DNA of 64,000 nt from Paractinoplanes durhamensis (GTDB lineage: Bacteria > Actinomycetota > Actinomycetes > Mycobacteriales > Micromonosporaceae), in contig NZ_BOML01000005.1 in NCBI RefSeq assembly GCF_016862175.1, forward strand, positions 1-64,000, given 5' to 3'. Every line of letters starts with the position of its first letter. Position 1 is the first letter of the stretch. Under the pieces are notes generated by a model that was not told the DNA's origin, did no database searches, and saw only the letters and a list, made by a program, of their open reading frames with translations. The translations under genes and the position numbers were made by a program. Below are positions 29,035 through 37,258 of this stretch, piece by piece.

Positions 29035-29421
29035 GTGTTCGGTGACCTGGGGCAGTGGTTCGATCCCGAGAAGCAGCCAACGGTCGGCCGGACCCCCGAC
29101 TACCGGTTCTCGCTCGCCAACGAGCGCACCTTCCTGGCCTGGATCCGCACCGGCCTCGCACTGATCGCCGGCGGTCTGGCCTGCGCGCAGTTCCTGCCCC
29201 CGCTGCCGGTCGCGCACCTGCGCGAGGTGATCTCGATCGCGCTGCTCCTGCTGGGCGGGGTGGTGGCGCTGCGCGCGGTCGACCACTGGGCCCGCACCGA
29301 GCGGGCCATGCGGATGGGCACCGAGCTGCCGGGCTCCAAATTCCCGGCGATCCTCGCCCTGGTGGTCTCGGCGGGCGCGCTGCTACTGGTCGTCGCGGTT
29401 GTGATCAAGGCAATGAAATGA
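29035..29421 (+). CDS. YidH/DUF202-family membrane protein
   Basis: 128 residues with the family core DYRFSLANERTFLAWIRTGLALIAGG followed by three transmembrane segments. Function is unknown. The GTG at 29035 is chosen because DUF202 proteins normally begin 15-20 residues before this core; an earlier in-frame ATG at 28912 would add an Arg-rich tail and read through the small ORF in another frame. It overlaps the next DUF202 gene by ATGA. The pairing of a longer and a shorter DUF202 protein is common. Confidence 0.85.
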   Translation: MFGDLGQWFDPEKQPTVGRTPDYRFSLANERTFLAWIRTGLALIAGGLACAQFLPPLPVAHLREVISIALLLLGGVVALRAVDHWARTERAMRMGTELPGSKFPAILALVVSAGALLLVVAVVIKAMK

Positions 29422-29720
29422 GCCCGGACCCCGGCGCCTCGGCCGAGCGCACCCGGCTCGCCTGGCGGCGCACCGGCCTGTCCGCCACCGTCGTCGCGCT
29501 GCTCAGCGCCCGCCCGGCGTTCCGGCCGGAGGCCGGGGCGCTCGCCTGGCTGGCCGCGGCCGTGGCGATGGCCGCCTGGGTGGTCCTGATCGCCCTGGCC
29601 TATCGCCGCTCGTCCGCCCTGCGCCGGATGCCGCCGCAGCCGGCCCGCCGGGCGGTGCCCGCCTACGCGTTGATCACCGCCGCCCTGGCCGCGCTCGGCG
29701 GGCTGGTAGTGATGCTCTAA
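29418..29720 (+). CDS. second DUF202-family membrane protein
   Basis: 100 residues. It keeps the AERTRLAWRRTGLS variant of the DUF202 start motif and has three hydrophobic segments. The ATG overlaps the stop of the preceding gene by four bases, so the two are translated together and may form a complex. No enzymatic motif is visible. Confidence 0.82.
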   Translation: MSPDPGASAERTRLAWRRTGLSATVVALLSARPAFRPEAGALAWLAAAVAMAAWVVLIALAYRRSSALRRMPPQPARRAVPAYALITAALAALGGLVVML

Positions 29721-29789
29721 AGGTGCGCCAGGAATGCCTTGTCGTGCTCCGACGTCGCCGGAGCGCCGCGGCCGAGTCATCATTGGCTC

Positions 29790-30134
29790 ATGGTGCGGGT
29801 GTTCATCTTCCTGGCTGCTGTGCAGCTGGTCCTCTTCGTGCTGGCACTGATCAGCGTGTTGTCCGCCGATCGCGTCCGCAATGCGCCGCGTGCCGTCTGG
29901 GTGCTGCTCATCGTTCTGGTCCCGCTGCTGGGCGCGATCGCCTATTTCCTGTGGGGCCGCCCGGTGGCCGCGCCGCGGGAGGGCGCGCCCACTCATCGGA
30001 GCGGGTCGCGCCCGTCCTCGCCGGACGACGATCCGGATTTCCTGCGCCGGATGGACAACGAACAGTCGCGACGCGACCGCGAGACCCTCGCCCAGTGGGA
30101 GAAGGAGTTCAAGAAGCGCGACGAGAGCGAATGA
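29790..30134 (+). CDS. PLDc_N-domain membrane protein
   Basis: 114 residues. Two transmembrane helices (about 2-23 and 34-54) with the PLDc_N pattern: NAPRAVWVLLIVLVPLLGAIAYFLWGRP. A charged cytoplasmic tail with FLRRMDNEQSRRDRE follows. This module is the N-terminal membrane part of cardiolipin synthases but often occurs alone, with unknown role. The tail ends four bases from the TPP enzyme gene, which converges. Confidence 0.8.
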   Translation: MVRVFIFLAAVQLVLFVLALISVLSADRVRNAPRAVWVLLIVLVPLLGAIAYFLWGRPVAAPREGAPTHRSGSRPSSPDDDPDFLRRMDNEQSRRDRETLAQWEKEFKKRDESE

Positions 30135-30138
30135 CCGG

Positions 30139-31752
30139 CTACGCGAGGTTGGAGCTGCGCGGGTAGGCGTCGGCCGGGTCGGTCAGCACGTTGACCAGGT
30201 AGGGGACGCCGGCGTCGAAGGCGCGGGCCAGGGCCGGGCCCAGGTCGGCCGACTTCTCCACGGTCTCCCCCGCACCGCCGAGTGCGCGCACCACGTCGTC
30301 GTAGCGCAGGCCGGGCTGCAGGTCGGCGGCCACGTCGTAGCCGTACATCGCGTTCATCGGGTGCTTCTCCAGGCCCCAGATGCCGTTGTTGCCGACCACC
30401 ATCACGACCGGCAGCTTCTGCCGCACCAACGACTCCGCGTCCATCAGCGAGAAGCCGGCCGCGCCGTCGCCGAGCAGCACACAGATCTGCCGGTCGGGGT
30501 AGGTGACCCGGGCGCCCATCGCGTAGCCCATGCCGGTGCCGAGGCAGCCGTACGGGCCGGGGTCGAGCCAGGTGCCGGGCTGGGCCGGTTCGAGGTAGCG
30601 GCCGGCGTAGGAGACGAAGTCGCCGCCGTCGCCGATGGTCACCGCGTCGGCGGCCAGGATCTTGCGGAGCTCGCCGTAGATCCGGGCCGGCTTGATCGGG
30701 TCGGTCTCGGCCGCCATCGCCTCGGCGTCGCGGGCCTTGCCGGCGTCCTCGGCGGCCCGCAGCCCCTCGATCCACTCGGGGTGCGCCCCGGAGTACGCAG
30801 CGAGCGCGGTCAGGATCCGGCGCAGGTCACCGGCCGGCGACACCGCCGGGGTGACGTGGGTGGCGCGCTGGGTCGGCGCGTCCACGATGTGCACGACCTG
30901 GGCCTCGCCGAACTCGCCGAAGCCGAGCCGGAAGTCGAGCGGGGTGCCGATCACGCAGACCACGTCGGCCTCGTTCAGCGCCGGGCGCCGCGCCTTGGCG
31001 AAGGCGAGCGGGTGGCCGGGCGGCAGGGCGCCGCGGCCCATGCCGTTGGTGAAGACCGGCACCTGCAACGCCTCGGCGGCCGCCCGCAGCTCCTCGATCG
31101 CGTTGCCGCCCCACACGTCGGAGCCGGCGATGATGACCGGGCGCTGGGCGCCGGCCAGCAGCGCGCCGGCCTTCGCCACCTCGTCGGGGTCGGCCTCGAG
31201 GCCGGGCACGACCGGTGCGCCGGGGGCGACCGCCTCGCCCGAGGAGAAGACGATCTCCAACGGCAGGTCGAGGAAGGCGGGCCCGCGGTGGGCGGTGAGG
31301 GCGGCGGTCAGCGCCGCCCGGATCTCGCCGGGGATGCGGTCGGTCTCGGTGACCGTGCCGGCGTATTTGGTCACCGGCGCGACCAGCGGCACGTGGTCGA
31401 ATTCCTGCAGGCTGCCGGCGCCCCAGCGGAACTGCGGCGCGCGGCCGCCGAGCACGAGGACCGGCGAGGCGTTGAAGAACGCACTGGTCAGCCCGGAGAT
31501 CCCGTTGGTGACGCCGGGGCCGGCGGTGAGGACCGCGAGGCCGGGCCGGCGCTGCAGCTTGGCGACCGCCTCGGCGGCAAAAACCGCGGACTGCTCATGG
31601 CGTACGTCGTAGATCGGGAACCCGGCCTTGTGCGCGGCGTCGTAGAGCGGGAACACGTGCCCGCCGGAGAGGGTGAACATCTCGTTCACCCCGAACGCTC
31701 GCAGCGCGGCCAGCGCCAGATCGCCGCCGTGCCCCTCGATCACCTCTGCCAT
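30139..31752 (-). CDS. thiamine-pyrophosphate enzyme, acetolactate-synthase-like
   Basis: 537 residues, full length for the acetolactate synthase/oxalyl-CoA decarboxylase group. The cofactor-activating Glu is in RHEQSA (about 49), the central domain is FAD/nucleotide-like, and the TPP motif runs from LGDGAAGF to VVGNNGIWG. There is no regulatory subunit gene nearby, so it resembles the stand-alone IlvG-like enzymes of mycobacteria and not a classical IlvB/IlvN pair. The ATG at 31752 is taken because GGAGG lies five bases before it; the ATG four codons earlier has none. Substrate remains open. Confidence 0.82.
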   Translation of the reverse strand: MAEVIEGHGGDLALAALRAFGVNEMFTLSGGHVFPLYDAAHKAGFPIYDVRHEQSAVFAAEAVAKLQRRPGLAVLTAGPGVTNGISGLTSAFFNASPVLVLGGRAPQFRWGAGSLQEFDHVPLVAPVTKYAGTVTETDRIPGEIRAALTAALTAHRGPAFLDLPLEIVFSSGEAVAPGAPVVPGLEADPDEVAKAGALLAGAQRPVIIAGSDVWGGNAIEELRAAAEALQVPVFTNGMGRGALPPGHPLAFAKARRPALNEADVVCVIGTPLDFRLGFGEFGEAQVVHIVDAPTQRATHVTPAVSPAGDLRRILTALAAYSGAHPEWIEGLRAAEDAGKARDAEAMAAETDPIKPARIYGELRKILAADAVTIGDGGDFVSYAGRYLEPAQPGTWLDPGPYGCLGTGMGYAMGARVTYPDRQICVLLGDGAAGFSLMDAESLVRQKLPVVMVVGNNGIWGLEKHPMNAMYGYDVAADLQPGLRYDDVVRALGGAGETVEKSADLGPALARAFDAGVPYLVNVLTDPADAYPRSSNLA

Positions 31753-31813
31753 GCCCGCCTCCATCGCCGTGCCGTCGCCTGCACGCTACCGGCCCGGACA
31801 AGACGAATCGGAC

Positions 31814-33481
31814 TCACATCCCGATGAGGTCCAGGATGTCGCGCACCAGGTCGACCGCATTGTCCTGAATCGACTCGCCGTTGCCATACCCATAGGCGAG
31901 CACCAGCGCGACCACCGGCACGCCGAGCATCACGACGAAGCTGAACAGCAGCTGCAGGAAGCGCAGGAAACCGCCACGCCGACGCTTCGGCTTCGGCACC
32001 CTGGCCGGTCGGGCCTTGGCCACCCTCGCCGGCGGCGGCAAGGGCGTCACCGGCTGCGAGCGGGTGACGGGCATCTTGCGCGGAGCCGCCTGCGGCGGGG
32101 GCGAAACGGGCCGGGTGGGTGCCATCGCCGGCGACATCGGCCGGCTCGGGCTCGGCGTCGGATCCGGCGGAGGAGGCTGGTGTACGGGTGGGAGGTTCTC
32201 GAATCGCGGGGTGGCGACCGTGGCCTGCGGGTCGGGAACCCAGTGCCCGTGATCGGCATCGGGCCACGGGTCGACCGCCGGCTGCAACCCGGTCGTGCCC
32301 GGAATGCGCTGCGCCATGACCGGCGCCACCACTGTCGCGCTTTCCGCCCGGCGGGTGGACACGAGACGCAGCTCGGCCGTTGGCCCCGGCGCGGCCGCCC
32401 CGGTGGTCAGCAGGGCCGCGTCGGCCAGGATGCTGCCCTCGGCCACCACCAGCTCGGGCTGTTCGATCACCACCGGAGCCTCGCCGAGCTCGCGGTGCAG
32501 CAGCGTCGCGACCAGCGGGATCCGGCTGGCCCCGCCGACCAGGAACACCCCGGCCAGCCGGCCCTCGGGCAGGTCGGCCCAGCGGATCAGGCCCTGGGTG
32601 ACGCGCACCGTCTGGTCGAGCACCGGACGGGCGAGTTTCTCCAGCTCGTCGCGGGTCAGGTGGACCTCGGTGTCGAGCAGCGGCACCACGAAGTCGGCCG
32701 ACTGGGCCCGCGACAGGCGTTCCTTGGCGATGCGGACGTCGTCCCACAGCTGGCGACGAGCCCGGCGCTCCTCGATCGTCGTCGGTTCGAGCAGCCGCTG
32801 CCACTCGTCCGTCCGCAGGTGCTCGACGATGGCGGCGTCGATGTCGAGACCGCCGATGTCGTCCCGGCCGTCGACGGCCATCACCTCGAACCCGGACGCG
32901 GTGCGGGCCACCACGCTGGCGTCGAACGTGCCGGCGCCGAAGTCGTGCACCACCACGACCGAGCCGATCGGCACGTCCCGGCCGAGCACCTCGGCGAAGT
33001 AGGTGGCGGCGGCGACCGGCTCGGCGACCAGGCGGGCGCCCTCCAGCCCGGCCCGGGCCGCGGCCTCGGCGAGCAGCGTGCGCCGGGCGGCACCCCAGGT
33101 GGCCGGGCAGGTCAGCGTGACATCGGGCCGGACCGGGCCGACCGCGCGGTGCCACTCCTCGGCGACCCGGGCCAGCACGGCCGAGATCAGGTCGACGATC
33201 GGGAACTCCTGATCGCCGAGCAGGACCGTGCCGTCGTCGATCCGCCGCTTCGGGTTGGGCTCGAAGCGGGCCGGGTCGAGGCGGGCGCTGTGCACGGCGT
33301 CGCGGCCCACGTTGAGCAGGCCGCTGGGCTCGGCGTAGACGGCCGAGGGCAGCAGCGGCGATCCGTCGACCAGGATCGGGCGGGCGCGGCCGTCGGGCCA
33401 GCGCGCCACCGCGACGGTGTTGGACGTGCCGAAGTCCACGCCGAGGGCGTGCCGCTTCGGGCCCCCAGGGTCGTTGGCCAT
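31814..33481 (-). CDS. membrane-anchored Hsp70-family protein without substrate domain
   Basis: 555 residues. The Hsp70/actin ATPase fold (about 10-350) is complete: GVDFGTSNTVAVA, HDFGAGTFDAS and VFLVGGASRIP. The peptide-binding domain of DnaK is missing. In its place is a Pro/Ser/Thr-rich linker (about 395-490), a basic KPKRRRGGFLRF stretch and one transmembrane helix (about 515-535). This architecture recurs in actinobacteria and is not a classical chaperone; it may be an ATP-dependent scaffold or sensor at the membrane. It is co-transcribed with the small gene 26 bp upstream. Confidence 0.85.
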   Translation of the reverse strand: MANDPGGPKRHALGVDFGTSNTVAVARWPDGRARPILVDGSPLLPSAVYAEPSGLLNVGRDAVHSARLDPARFEPNPKRRIDDGTVLLGDQEFPIVDLISAVLARVAEEWHRAVGPVRPDVTLTCPATWGAARRTLLAEAAARAGLEGARLVAEPVAAATYFAEVLGRDVPIGSVVVVHDFGAGTFDASVVARTASGFEVMAVDGRDDIGGLDIDAAIVEHLRTDEWQRLLEPTTIEERRARRQLWDDVRIAKERLSRAQSADFVVPLLDTEVHLTRDELEKLARPVLDQTVRVTQGLIRWADLPEGRLAGVFLVGGASRIPLVATLLHRELGEAPVVIEQPELVVAEGSILADAALLTTGAAAPGPTAELRLVSTRRAESATVVAPVMAQRIPGTTGLQPAVDPWPDADHGHWVPDPQATVATPRFENLPPVHQPPPPDPTPSPSRPMSPAMAPTRPVSPPPQAAPRKMPVTRSQPVTPLPPPARVAKARPARVPKPKRRRGGFLRFLQLLFSFVVMLGVPVVALVLAYGYGNGESIQDNAVDLVRDILDLIGM

Positions 33482-33507
33482 GCGGTGAGTCTAGGGGGTG
33501 CCCGCCG

Positions 33508-34077
33508 CTAAGCGATCTTCCAGCGCGGCGCGTGACGACCCGTGCGCAGGCAGCGAACCAGAGTGTCGTCCGCGGTCCGCCCGAAGGCCCATTCCGGTGC
33601 GCAGCGATCACCGATGGTGACCGGATCCTGCACGTCGGTGACCGGCGAAGCGGCCGGCGGCTGCGGCGGGATCAGGCCGGCGACCGGCGGTGGCGTGGCG
33701 GTGGTCACCGGACCGGGCGTCGGCGACGACGTGCCGATCAGCGGGTCCGGCGGCAGCTCCGGGGGCACCGGCGGGGCCGGGTCGGGGGCGGCCGGGGTGC
33801 TGGTGGTGGTCAGGTCACGCGCGCGGTGGGTGGGCCGGCTGGTGGCCGTCGCGGACAACGAGCGGGCCGAGGCGGACGGCGACGCGTAGCTACTGGTCGC
33901 GGTCGGCGGCGGGGCGAGCGGCGGCTCGGCCATCTGATCGACCGACCGGCCGGCGGCGCCGGAGCGGCCCAGGGTCAGGTAGCCGATCAACGCGCAGAGC
34001 AATGCTTGCCCGATGACAAGGGCAACCGCTACGCGCACGGTGCGTCGCACCGGGCGCGTAGCGGGTATCTCTCGCAC
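33508..34077 (-). CDS. single-pass membrane protein with Ser/Thr/Pro stalk
   Basis: 189 residues, family not recognised. A cytoplasmic basic N-terminus (RPVRRTVR) is followed by one membrane helix (about 15-36), then a ~110-residue Pro/Ser/Thr stalk and a compact C-terminal module containing RCAPEW and RCLRTGR, whose two cysteines could form a disulfide outside the cell. It precedes the Hsp70-like gene by 26 bp, so the two may act together across the membrane. The GTG start is six bases after TAAAGT, suggesting a leaderless message. Confidence 0.7.
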   Translation of the reverse strand: MREIPATRPVRRTVRVAVALVIGQALLCALIGYLTLGRSGAAGRSVDQMAEPPLAPPPTATSSYASPSASARSLSATATSRPTHRARDLTTTSTPAAPDPAPPVPPELPPDPLIGTSSPTPGPVTTATPPPVAGLIPPQPPAASPVTDVQDPVTIGDRCAPEWAFGRTADDTLVRCLRTGRHAPRWKIA

Positions 34078-34083
34078 GTTCGG

Positions 34084-34089
34084 ACTTTA
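34084..34089 (-). promoter_or_regulatory. -10-like element for the stalk protein/Hsp70 pair
   Basis: TAAAGT on the minus strand ends exactly six bases before the GTG at 34077; there is no Shine-Dalgarno. A -35 is not obvious. Confidence 0.45.
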
Positions 34090-34115
34090 TGGCACCCGAT
34101 CGATGGAAGCGAGCA

Positions 34116-34889
34116 TCAGCGCCCGGTAAATGTGGGCTTACGCTTCGCCACGAACGCGGTGGTGCCCTCGATCCGGTCATTCGTGGCGAACAGCGCGGCG
34201 AACAACTGCGACTCCAGGGCCAGGCCGGAGGCGAGATCGGTGTTCAGCCCGCCGTCGATCGCCTGCTTGGCCGCGCGCAGCGCCAGCGACGGGCCGGTGA
34301 CGAACGGCTTGACCAGAGCGAGCGCGGTGGCGTAGACCTCGGCGGCCGGGACCACCCGGTCGGCCAGGCCGATCCGCAGCGCCTCCTCGGCGTCCACCAT
34401 CCGGCCCGAGAAGATCAGGTCCTTCGCCTTCGCCGGGCCGACCAGCCGGGCCAGTCGCTGGGTGCCGCCGGCGCCCGGGATCAGGCCGAGCTTGATCTCC
34501 GGCTGGCCGAGCTTGGCGTCGTCGGCCACCACCCGCCAGTCGCAGGCCAGCGCCAGCTCGCAGCCGCCGCCGAGGGCGTAACCGGTGATCGCGGCGACCA
34601 CCGGCTTGGGGATGCGGGCCACGGCGTCGAAGGCGCTGGACAGGTCGCCGGCCCGCAACACCATGTCCTGGTAGCTCTGGGTGGTGAACTCGGTGATGTC
34701 GGCGCCCGCGGCGAAGACCTTCTCCCCGCCGTACACCACCACTGCTTTGACCACATCGGAGCCGGCGGCGGAATGCGCCGCCTCTCTAAGCTCTTCCTGT
34801 ACCTGCGTGTTGAGTGGGTTCATCGGGGGCCGGTCCAGCCGAATGGTGCCGATACCGTCGGTGATTTCCAGCTTCACGAACTCGCCCAC
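34116..34889 (-). CDS. enoyl-CoA hydratase/isomerase
   Basis: A 257-residue crotonase-fold enzyme. The oxyanion-hole segment is FAAGADITEF, the first catalytic Glu is in ALGGGCELALACD (about 112) and the second in GQPEIKLGLIPGAGGTQRL (about 132). It would hydrate trans-2-enoyl-CoA during fatty-acid oxidation and may deliver reducing power through the nearby etfBA. The GTG start is preceded by GGGAGG eight bases upstream. It is not visibly coupled to its neighbours. Confidence 0.92.
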   Translation of the reverse strand: MGEFVKLEITDGIGTIRLDRPPMNPLNTQVQEELREAAHSAAGSDVVKAVVVYGGEKVFAAGADITEFTTQSYQDMVLRAGDLSSAFDAVARIPKPVVAAITGYALGGGCELALACDWRVVADDAKLGQPEIKLGLIPGAGGTQRLARLVGPAKAKDLIFSGRMVDAEEALRIGLADRVVPAAEVYATALALVKPFVTGPSLALRAAKQAIDGGLNTDLASGLALESQLFAALFATNDRIEGTTAFVAKRKPTFTGR

Positions 34890-34947
34890 GAAACACGCCT
34901 CCCTGAGTCTTGGTTAAGGCAGAGCCTACGACGGGTACGGAGAGTGA

Positions 34948-35415
34948 ATGACCACCTACTACCGCGACTCCGACGTCGTCATCACGTCGACCGGCGTCCG
35001 GATGGACGGGCAGAAGTTCGCCCTGGCCGAGCTGCGCCAGGTGTGGCATCGGCGTGGGCGCAGGTCATGGGGCACGATCGCCGGGCGCGGCGCGATCGGC
35101 GTGGCGATGGTGCTGCCGATCCTGGTGGGGGCGCTGGGGGTCGGGGTGGCGCTGGTGATCGACGCGTCGACCGCGCTGACGATCGGGCTGATCGGCGGCG
35201 GCATCCTGGTCGGGCTGGCCGCGGCGCCGCTCGCCGACCTGCTGCTCGAGCACGTCGACCGCTCCTACGACCGGGGCAGCCGGGAGCTGGAGATCTGGGC
35301 CCGCACCCGGGCCGGCGACGTCCGGCTGCTGCACACCAAGGACGCGTCCCGCTTCGGCCGGATCTACCGGGCCCTGCAGCGAGCCTTGGAACCACAGGGA
35401 GCTACTCGCCAGTAG
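34948..35415 (+). CDS. DUF6232-like membrane protein
   Basis: 155 residues: TTYYRDSDVVITSTGVRM and a beta-rich start, then two hydrophobic helices (about 48-90) and a C-terminal part with ARTRAGDVRLLHTKD. It matches the small actinobacterial DUF6232 group in length and layout; the function is unknown. The start ATG follows GGAGAG. Its stop is 14 bp before the DoxX-like gene. Confidence 0.7.
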   Translation: MTTYYRDSDVVITSTGVRMDGQKFALAELRQVWHRRGRRSWGTIAGRGAIGVAMVLPILVGALGVGVALVIDASTALTIGLIGGGILVGLAAAPLADLLLEHVDRSYDRGSRELEIWARTRAGDVRLLHTKDASRFGRIYRALQRALEPQGATRQ

Positions 35416-35417
35416 GT

Positions 35418-35423
35418 TAGGCT
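35418..35423 (+). promoter_or_regulatory. -10-like element, DoxX-like gene
   Basis: TAGGCT lies exactly six bases before the ATG at 35430 and follows the stop codon of the upstream gene. No Shine-Dalgarno is present. Confidence 0.45.
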
Positions 35424-35429
35424 CCGATC

Positions 35430-35783
35430 ATGGACAAGCAGGCGATCGGGCTGGCCGGAATGCTGGCCGCCATGGGAACACTGCACTTCGTCGCGCCGAA
35501 GCCGTTCGACTCGATCGTGCCGCGGCAGTTGCCCGGGTCGCCGCGCACGTGGACGTACGTCAGCGGGGTGGCCGAGCTCGCGGTGGCCGCCGCCGTCGCG
35601 TACCCGCCGACCCGCCGGGCCGGCGCCCTGGCCGCCGCCGCCCTGTTCGTCGGGGTCTTCCCGGCCAACGTGAAGATGGCGGTCGACTGGCGGCACGCGT
35701 CGCCGGCCAAGCGGGCGATCGCCTTCGGCCGGCTCCCGCTGCAGCTGCCGCTGATCGCCTGGGCCCGCCGCGTAGCGCGCTGA
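35430..35783 (+). CDS. DoxX-like small membrane protein
   Basis: 117 residues with four hydrophobic helices. GMLAAMGTLHFVAPKPFD, VSGVAELAVAAAV and LFVGVFPANVKMAVDW follow the DoxX-like pattern. Members are linked to membrane redox or oxidative-stress functions, but most are unassigned. A TAGGCT element six bases before the ATG suggests that it has its own start of transcription. Confidence 0.78.
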   Translation: MDKQAIGLAGMLAAMGTLHFVAPKPFDSIVPRQLPGSPRTWTYVSGVAELAVAAAVAYPPTRRAGALAAAALFVGVFPANVKMAVDWRHASPAKRAIAFGRLPLQLPLIAWARRVAR

Positions 35784-35835
35784 TTCTCGCATTTCGCCCG
35801 CAATCCGAGGTTTCGTTCGGAACCATCAAGAGATC

Positions 35836-36372
35836 ATGCGAACCATCCGGACCCGCCCGACCGGGGTCGAGCGCACGTTCGGCGCCGACGAGATCATCGT
35901 GACCAAGACCGACCCGCGCGGGTTGATCACCTACGCGAACGACGTCTTCCTGAGGATCTCGGCGCTGACCGAGGCGGAGGCGCTCGGGCAGCCGCACAAC
36001 ATCATCCGGCACCCGGACATGCCGAGGGCCGTCTTCAAGCTGCTCTGGGACACCCTCGGCCGGCGCGAGGAGATCTTCGCGTACGTGCTGAACCTGGCCC
36101 TCGACGGCGCGCACTACTGGGTGTTCGCGCACATCACGCCCTCGTTCGGGGCGGACGGCCGGCTGGTCGGCTACCACTCCAACCGGCGCCGGCCCGACCC
36201 CGACTCGGTGATCGCGGTCAAGCAGACCTACGACCGGATCCGGCACACCGAGCGCGGCCACCCGACCACCCGGGGCGCCGTCGACGCCGGTTGGAAGCAG
36301 CTGCAGGAAGAGTTGGGCGCCCGGACGTACGACGAATTCGTCTGGAGCATCACGAACGGTCCGGTCGCGTGA
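35836..36372 (+). CDS. soluble PAS-domain sensor (Aer type)
   Basis: 178 residues. One PAS domain (about 15-125) carries the Aer hallmark NIIRHPDMPRAVF, with DPRGLITYAND before it, the pattern of redox-sensing FAD-binding PAS domains. A C-terminal helix (about 135-178) ends WSITNGPVA. There is no membrane segment. Its stop overlaps the GTG start of the MCP-like gene by four bases, so the two proteins should be made in equal amounts and probably interact. The ligand, FAD or heme, cannot be told from the sequence. Confidence 0.85.
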   Translation: MRTIRTRPTGVERTFGADEIIVTKTDPRGLITYANDVFLRISALTEAEALGQPHNIIRHPDMPRAVFKLLWDTLGRREEIFAYVLNLALDGAHYWVFAHITPSFGADGRLVGYHSNRRRPDPDSVIAVKQTYDRIRHTERGHPTTRGAVDAGWKQLQEELGARTYDEFVWSITNGPVA

Positions 36373-37250
36373 GCGACGAGGTCATGCTGGCCATCGCCGA
36401 CGTGTGCCGCCGGGCCGCGGCCGGCGACCTCGAGGCCCGGCTGCCGTCGGTCGGCGAGACCGACGCCGCGATCGAGTGCCGCACCGCCCTCAACGACCTG
36501 CTCGACGTCATCGACGCGTTCGTCCGGGAGGCCGGTGCCGCCTCGGCCGCGGCCGCCGAGGGCCGCTTTCACCGGCGCTTCCTCACCCCCGGCATGCGCG
36601 GCCGGTTCCGCAGCGCGGCTTCGCAGATCTCCGACTCGATCGACGAGATGTTCCGCAGCGCCGAACGGCTCGCCGCGGCCACTGACGCCCGGCTGGCGCT
36701 CGCCGACGAGCTGGAGCACGCGGTACTGCGCGTCTCCGAGCAGGTGGCCACGGCCGCCACCGAGATGGGCGCCTCCGCGAACGGGCTCGCCGACTTCGCC
36801 CGGACCGCGGTCACCGAGGCCGAGCACGGCATGGAGACCGTGCACTCGCTGCGCACCGCCGCCGACCAGATCCTCACCGCCGTCGACCTGATCAACCAGG
36901 TGGCCAAGCAGACCCGCCTGCTCGCGCTGAACGCCACCATCGAGGCCGCCCGGGCCGGCGAGGCCGGGCTCGGCTTCAGCGTGGTGGCCGGCGAGGTCAA
37001 GACCCTGGCCGACGAGACCAGTGGCTCCAGCGGGGAGATCATGGGGCAGGTCACCAAGGTCCAGGACGCGGCCGCGGGCGCGGTGCACGTGCTGGAGACG
37101 GTCACCGAGAGCATCCGCGAGATGAGCGGCCTCACCAACGGCATCGCCACCGCGATCGAGGGCAGCCACGACATGGACGGCCTGTCCCAGCTGGCCGAGG
37201 TGCTGCGCTCCGAGGTGAGCCGCTTCGTGGAAACGGCCCGGCAGAGCTGA
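36369..37250 (+). CDS. soluble methyl-accepting chemotaxis-like protein
   Basis: 293 residues. The N-terminal part (about 5-110) looks like two HAMP-like helical units (AAAGDLEARLP and AAAEGRFHRRFL). A coiled-coil signalling domain follows, with the tip sequence AKQTRLLALNATIEAARAGEAGLGFSVVAGEVKTLADET, close to the conserved CheA/CheW-binding tip although the usual QTNLL Asn is Arg. There is no transmembrane helix and no sensor domain of its own. It is translationally coupled to the Aer-type PAS protein. No che genes occur within this window. Confidence 0.88.
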   Translation: MSDEVMLAIADVCRRAAAGDLEARLPSVGETDAAIECRTALNDLLDVIDAFVREAGAASAAAAEGRFHRRFLTPGMRGRFRSAASQISDSIDEMFRSAERLAAATDARLALADELEHAVLRVSEQVATAATEMGASANGLADFARTAVTEAEHGMETVHSLRTAADQILTAVDLINQVAKQTRLLALNATIEAARAGEAGLGFSVVAGEVKTLADETSGSSGEIMGQVTKVQDAAAGAVHVLETVTESIREMSGLTNGIATAIEGSHDMDGLSQLAEVLRSEVSRFVETARQS

Positions 37251-37258
37251 CCGCAGCG

